Shown: positions 33,821 through 37,972 of the stretch, piece after piece
Layout of the letters: every line of letters starts with the position of its first letter
How positions within the stretch are numbered: position 1 is the stretch's first letter
Source of the DNA: Bacillota bacterium
GTDB taxonomy: Bacteria > Bacillota > UBA4882 > UBA8346
Length of the DNA stretch: 37,972 nt
Direction: 5' to 3'
Assembly (NCBI GenBank): GCA_023436305.1
Contig: JAEZJQ010000067.1
Span: forward strand, 1-37,972
Translations under genes and position numbers: made by a program
The notes under the pieces: generated by a model
Seen by the model: the letters and a program-made list of their open reading frames with translations, nothing else
What the model was told of the DNA's origin: nothing
Databases searched by the model: none

Positions 33821-33850
33821 TAGTATGGAATAATTTTTTCCATTTATACC
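33821..33850 (-). promoter_or_regulatory. Sigma-G (forespore) promoter of the ger operon
   Basis: On the minus strand GGTATA (33845-33850), 17 bases, CATACTA (33821-33827). The -10 is identical to the sigma-G consensus and the -35 differs from TGHATR at one position. It lies 30 bases before a gerA-type gene, a known sigma-G target class. Confidence 0.72.
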
Positions 33851-34092
33851 AAACCAGCTATTTTTTGGCAAGTTCACATATTACTAGCAAGCCAATCGTT
33901 CCTTGGAAAAGAACTTTAAACTATTTGCAATTTTTTACCACGTATTGGCAGGACATCCACCTTCGTTATGGAATAATTTATTATACTTTTAGTAGTATAT
34001 TATTCACTTAATTTCATATGAAATTTGAATCCATATTAAAAATCAACCCCCTTTTTTTCCTTGTCCAAACTTCATCGAAGGACCAAACAAAC

Positions 34093-36258
34093 ATGAGAAA
34101 AAAAACATGGATATTTTGGGCTATTATACTCATCGCAACCGTTTTATATATTTCGGGATGCGGCACTCAGAAAATAAATTTACTGAAAAATCCATCCTTC
34201 GAAAAAACCTTTAATGGGAAACCAACCTGTTGGGAAACTATGGCTTTTAATCCCAATGCGTCCGAATTTAAAGTCGAACAAGGAATGGGACGCTCGGGGC
34301 ATCAATGTGTAACCATCATTAATCATGAACAAAATGACGCCCGATTCTGTCAAGTAGTCCCCGTAACCGAATTCAAATGCTACAAAGTATCCGCCTGGGT
34401 AAAAACTGAGAACATTGGAAAGCAACAAATCGGAGCCAATATTTCGGTCAAGGAGGACATGGCCACTTCTTATGACATCCGAGGTACCCATAATCAATGG
34501 GAGTATCTTGAATTGTATCTTCAAATCGGGAAGGGAATTCAATCAGTCTCTCTGACCTGTGGCCTGGGGGGATATGGCAGTATCAATACTGGAAAAGTAA
34601 CATTGGATGATATCCGGATGGAGGAGGCGGATACACTTCCTACCGGTATTGTACTCAACATCGGAGAGGTTGAAAACTGCCGGCAGCCGAAGAATCCTTC
34701 TCTAAAACTAATTGTGTTTAATTATGGGTTTATGATTTTATTGGCAATTATTGTTATTCTCATGTTCATACTCATTTATCACGATCTAACCCGGAAACAA
34801 GGCCTGTACTTTTCCGGAAAAAAATATTTATTATTGGCGGTTTTCTTATTAATATTCTTTACGATATATATGGTCATCAGTCCTCAACTTTCAACTCAAA
34901 TCATCCAACAATCATTTATGATTTTACTGATACTGGTTGTGGCATGGGCTTTATTTTTACGAAAAACAGGAAAGTTGCGGGGTGATACTTTTATTTTTGT
35001 TTTAATTATTCTGGGGATTGGGTTACGAATTTGTTATTTTTTATATACCGGTTACGGAGTCCGCCAGCATGATGTCAATGGTGAGGGGGGGCACTTTGAA
35101 TATATCAAGTATATTGCCGAACACTGTTCGCTGCCGCCATCCGGCAGTTATCAGCTATATCATCCACCAATCCATCATATTATTTCCGCTGCTTTCTTCG
35201 CTTTAGGGAAATTATTTGGTTTGGATGAGTCTATGTCATGGCGGTTGATTCAAATAGTGATGGTCTTTTTTAGCAGTCTGTCTCTAATCTTCTTTTATAA
35301 AATTTTGAAACTGATAAACTGCGGTAATACGGCCAAAACCATCGGGGTAGCCGCTTTTGCGTTTCATCCCGCAAATATTTATTTATCCGCATTTTTAAAC
35401 AATGACAATACCTTATTATTCTTTTATGTGATGAGTTTCTATTTCTTAATCCGGTGGCTAAAAGAGCATTCCCTGCGTAACGGATTGTGGCTGGCTATCT
35501 TTACATCCTTGGGAATTCTGACGAAAAAAACGGCCTTTATTTTACTGCCCATTATCTTCATTGCCGTATTGGTTACCTGGTACAAAGACCGTTCGAATTA
35601 TAAGATCTATTGGAAACAAGCCGGATACTTTCTACTGATCGTGATACCATCTGCCATTATTTACCCATTGCGTAATTATTCCTTATTTCATCAGGGAATC
35701 AATTATACTCCGTCCGTTCCGTTCGATCTCCTTGCCGGGAATTCACGGGCATTATTTGGGGTTTCCCTTAATAACTTGCTTCAGAATCCGTTCACGTTCT
35801 TCCCTCCACTTAATGCAGGCATTTCACCCGAAAGTTTTCTGGAATATCTTTTCAAATCCTCATTGTTCGGCGAATGGGATTTTGCGGGTTTAAAAATGAC
35901 GGCAACTCTTCTGGTCATTTTCGCGGGACTTAACTTGATCAATTTCATCTTGTTATTGGGGTATTCTTGGTTTACAAAAAGAAGTAAAAATACTGGAAAA
36001 TATTTTTATATATTTGGGTTGAATGTTATTTTCTTAAGTATCATGGTGGTTAAAGCCCGGTTCGATTACCCATTTTTCTGTACCCAAAATTTCCGCTACC
36101 TGACCCCCATTTTAATCTCCATTTTCGTTTTATGGGGCCAAGCCGCTCAACACGTGGCAGATCAAAAAAAGACATTCTGGGAATATATTTCAGTGAGTCT
36201 AACGGTGGCTTTTTGCGCTGTATCTGCCGCATTCATATTAATGATTGGTATTTCCTAG
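34093..36258 (+). CDS. Lipoprotein-type N-terminus fused to CBM-like domain and GT39-like membrane glycosyltransferase
   Basis: A 721-residue protein. Residues 1-22 form a signal with lipobox ISGC (Cys 23). A beta-rich domain at about 30-180 (NLLKNPSFE ... VTLDDIRME) resembles carbohydrate-binding modules of the CBM4/9 or galactose-binding type. From about 205 on there are ten or more membrane segments of GT-C/GT39 (PMT/ArnT) type, with the first-loop acidic motif HDVNGEGGHFEYIKY near 326-340 and YHPPIHHIIS near 356-365. Such enzymes use lipid-linked sugars outside the membrane. The ATG at 34093 is preferred, as AAGGA precedes it by 11 bases; 34018 lacks one. The following gene supports surface-polysaccharide work. 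Confidence 0.75.
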   Translation: MRKKTWIFWAIILIATVLYISGCGTQKINLLKNPSFEKTFNGKPTCWETMAFNPNASEFKVEQGMGRSGHQCVTIINHEQNDARFCQVVPVTEFKCYKVSAWVKTENIGKQQIGANISVKEDMATSYDIRGTHNQWEYLELYLQIGKGIQSVSLTCGLGGYGSINTGKVTLDDIRMEEADTLPTGIVLNIGEVENCRQPKNPSLKLIVFNYGFMILLAIIVILMFILIYHDLTRKQGLYFSGKKYLLLAVFLLIFFTIYMVISPQLSTQIIQQSFMILLILVVAWALFLRKTGKLRGDTFIFVLIILGIGLRICYFLYTGYGVRQHDVNGEGGHFEYIKYIAEHCSLPPSGSYQLYHPPIHHIISAAFFALGKLFGLDESMSWRLIQIVMVFFSSLSLIFFYKILKLINCGNTAKTIGVAAFAFHPANIYLSAFLNNDNTLLFFYVMSFYFLIRWLKEHSLRNGLWLAIFTSLGILTKKTAFILLPIIFIAVLVTWYKDRSNYKIYWKQAGYFLLIVIPSAIIYPLRNYSLFHQGINYTPSVPFDLLAGNSRALFGVSLNNLLQNPFTFFPPLNAGISPESFLEYLFKSSLFGEWDFAGLKMTATLLVIFAGLNLINFILLLGYSWFTKRSKNTGKYFYIFGLNVIFLSIMVVKARFDYPFFCTQNFRYLTPILISIFVLWGQAAQHVADQKKTFWEYISVSLTVAFCAVSAAFILMIGIS

Positions 36259-36334
36259 AATCCCCTTCGATGAATAAAGAGCAATGGTCATGGAAAAAAA
36301 CAGAGATTAATCCAATAGACAAGGAGTGTTTTTT

Positions 36335-37744
36335 ATGAAACAAGTAATCATCATGGGCGCCGGACCGGCAGGTTTAGCGGCGGGATATGAGTTGCAGCGT
36401 AACGGAATTAAAAGCACTTTATGCGAAGCGGACTCGCAAGTCGGGGGAATTAGTAAAACGATTCAATATAAAAATTACTATTTTGATTTGGGAGGCCACC
36501 GTTTTTTTACCAAATTTAAGGAAGTGGATCAATTGTGGCATGAGGTACTGGGCGATAAATTCCGGAAAACGCCTCGTATCTCCCGTATTTATTACCGGAA
36601 TAAATTTTTCAACTATCCGTTAACAGCTCTGAACGCCTTTTTGGGTGTAGGGATTGTAGATACGTTTATCATCCTGATAAGCTATTTTAAAACCAAAATC
36701 ATGCCTTATCCCACGGAAGATACTTTTGAGGAGTGGGTTTCGAATCGTTTTGGCCGGAAGTTATATTCGATCTTTTTTAAAACCTATACCGAAAAAGTAT
36801 GGGGTATTCCCTGCTCCCAAATTCAAGCGGAATGGGCCGCTCAACGAATCAAAGGCTTATCTTTGAAAACAGCTATTATGAACGCTCTTTTTAAGCCGAA
36901 GAACAGTACCATCAAAACCTTAATCGATGAATTTGATTATCCGATATATGGCCCCGGTATGATGTACAATGAAATGCAAAATAATATTGAAGCGGTTGGT
37001 GGCAATGTTTTGCTAAATTCCAAGGTTTTAAAAGTGAATCATCATAATTTCGAGGTACAATCCATTGAATATCAGGATTCAAACGGGAAAAACCAAGTTT
37101 TAAATGGAACGGATTTCATTTCCAGCATACCGATTACGGAATTAATCCAAATTCTAAGCCCCGCCGTTAGCCCGGAAGTTTTAGAAGCGGCTCAAAATTT
37201 TACATACCGGAGCATTATTACTGTCGATGTCATTGTTAATAAAGAGAAAGTATTTCCGGATAACTGGATTTACATTCATTCTCCCGAAGTGAAACTGGGC
37301 CGAATCCAAAATTTCAAAAATTGGAGTGCGGCCATGGTTCCTGATCCTAACAAGACTTCCCTTGGCCTTGAGTATTTTTGTGATGAAAATGACCCTTTTT
37401 GGAATATGCCCGATGATGAATTATTCAAATTCGCTGCCGCTGAACTTGAAACGATTAAAATCGCCAGAGCTGATGAAATAGAGGATTATAAAATTGTACG
37501 AGTTCCAAAAGCTTATCCGGTGTATAAAATGGGTTATAAAGCGAATTTAGAAATCATCTCCAAATATCTTTCCCAATTTACGAACCTGCAATTGATTGGA
37601 AGGTACGGGCTTTTTAAATACAACAATATGGACCATTCGATTATGACTGGACTCTATGCGGCCAAGAACATCGCGCAAGGGGCAAATCTTTATAATACCT
37701 GGGAGATAAATACCGATGACGAATATCTGGAGGAAAGCAAATAA
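36335..37744 (+). CDS. FAD-dependent oxidoreductase (UDP-galactopyranose mutase / amine oxidase-like)
   Basis: A 469-residue flavoprotein. The N-terminal Rossmann motif VIIMGAGPAGLAAGYEL and the following EADSQVGGISKT bind FAD, and YYFDLGGHRFFTK is typical of the group. The protein resembles the protoporphyrinogen-oxidase-like and UGM-like enzymes often found in capsule, O-antigen or cell-wall gene sets; it is longer than classical UGM (about 370-390), so the substrate is open. ATG at 36335 follows AAGGAGTG; the GTG at 36326 overlaps that site. It lies 76 bases after the GT39-like gene and may be co-transcribed. A terminator follows at 37815-37855. Confidence 0.83.
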   Translation: MKQVIIMGAGPAGLAAGYELQRNGIKSTLCEADSQVGGISKTIQYKNYYFDLGGHRFFTKFKEVDQLWHEVLGDKFRKTPRISRIYYRNKFFNYPLTALNAFLGVGIVDTFIILISYFKTKIMPYPTEDTFEEWVSNRFGRKLYSIFFKTYTEKVWGIPCSQIQAEWAAQRIKGLSLKTAIMNALFKPKNSTIKTLIDEFDYPIYGPGMMYNEMQNNIEAVGGNVLLNSKVLKVNHHNFEVQSIEYQDSNGKNQVLNGTDFISSIPITELIQILSPAVSPEVLEAAQNFTYRSIITVDVIVNKEKVFPDNWIYIHSPEVKLGRIQNFKNWSAAMVPDPNKTSLGLEYFCDENDPFWNMPDDELFKFAAAELETIKIARADEIEDYKIVRVPKAYPVYKMGYKANLEIISKYLSQFTNLQLIGRYGLFKYNNMDHSIMTGLYAAKNIAQGANLYNTWEINTDDEYLEESK

Positions 37745-37814
37745 AAACAGAAATTGGAATAAATGCTGAATATCTTTATTACATTCTGGTTAAAGAAGGG
37801 AAAGAAATGAATAA

Positions 37815-37855
37815 AATAAAGAAGTTCCTTTCGTAAGAAAAGGAACTTCTTTATT
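37815..37855 (-). terminator. Terminator of the rRNA operon (possibly bidirectional)
   Basis: A 17-base-pair perfect stem with a seven-base loop (37832-37838). On the minus strand it is followed by TTTATTCATTTC-type sequence and sits about 10 bases after the 5S rRNA end. On the plus strand it also ends the oxidoreductase transcript, though with a poorer T-run. Confidence 0.85.
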
Positions 37856-37865
37856 AAAATTACTC

Positions 37866-37972
37866 CTGGCAATGACTTACTCTCCCAGCCGGTTACCCGA
37901 CAAGTACCATCAGCGCTGAGGGGCTTAACTGCTGTGTTCGGAATGGGAACAGGTGGTTCCCCCTCGCCATAA
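37866..37972 (-). rRNA. rrf: 5S ribosomal RNA, 3' part (truncated by window end)
   Basis: Read on the minus strand this is clear 5S rRNA, including GGGGGAACCACCTGTTCCCA, CCGAACACAGCAGTTAAG and GGGAGAGTAAGTCATTGCCA. About 107 of the usual 115-120 bases are present; the first few are outside the window. It is the last gene of an rRNA operon that comes in from the right. The 3' end near 37866 is estimated from the final stem. Confidence 0.95.

Noticed and set aside
37690..37872. Minus-strand open frame at the end of the oxidoreductase gene
   Set aside because: It overlaps the rRNA terminator and the end of a conserved gene and has no ribosome binding site.
1..37972. CRISPR array, tRNA genes, prophage or complete insertion sequence
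   Set aside because: No regularly spaced repeats, no tRNA-like cloverleaf signatures, and no transposase, integrase or phage structural gene were seen.

Overview
The window looks like chromosome of a spore-forming member of the Bacillota (Firmicutes), probably an anaerobic, Clostridia- or Limnochordia-like lineage. The evidence is the germination protease gene gpr, a complete GerA-type germinant-receptor operon with a predicted sigma-G promoter, GGAGG-type ribosome binding sites before most genes, and the Bacillus-type gene order rpsT-gpr-(spoIIP slot)-(yqxA slot)-lepA-hemW-hrcA-grpE-dnaK-dnaJ-prmA-rsmE. The species cannot be named from the sequence alone. TTG is used often as a start codon (SNF2 helicase, yqhG, prmA, lepA, hisF, rpsT).

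Layout. 1-2774 (+): an SNF2 helicase and a YqhG-like protein, a pair also adjacent in Bacillus. 2766-12495 (-): the heat-shock and translation block hrcA - group III chaperonin - grpE - dnaK - dnaJ - ROK sugar kinase - prmA - rsmE. It is headed by a sigma-A-type promoter and a perfect CIRCE operator. 12577-16070 (-): a chemoreceptor with a sigma-D-like promoter, then hemW. 16187-17132 (+): a lone sugar-isomerase-type TIM barrel. 17275-22851 (-): lepA, a LysE-type exporter, two unrecognised membrane-anchored proteins in the spoIIP and yqxA slots, gpr and a small membrane protein. 22908-24550 (+): rpsT and a SAM-dependent methyltransferase with tandem promoters. 24553-28737 (-): hisD-hisB-hisH-hisF followed by a metallo-beta-lactamase-fold gene. 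28798-28914: a short MITE-like inverted-repeat element. 28959-33850 (-): a lone receiver protein and the gerA-type operon (A-C-small two-TM protein-B). 34093-37744 (+): an unusual lipoprotein/carbohydrate-binding/GT39-like membrane protein and an FAD oxidoreductase of the surface-polysaccharide type. 37815-37972 (-): a strong terminator and the 3' part of a 5S rRNA, the tail of an rRNA operon that continues outside the window.

How it works together. The most distinctive feature is the archaeal-like group III chaperonin embedded between hrcA and grpE. It puts a second kind of folding chamber under the same HrcA/CIRCE control as DnaK-DnaJ-GrpE. The old translation/chaperone/sporulation locus is recognisable throughout but interrupted by unrelated single genes (ROK kinase, chemoreceptor, sugar isomerase, LysE). 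Several promoter classes can be read directly: sigma-A (hrcA, hisD, rpsT, methyltransferase), sigma-D-like (chemoreceptor) and sigma-G-like (ger operon).
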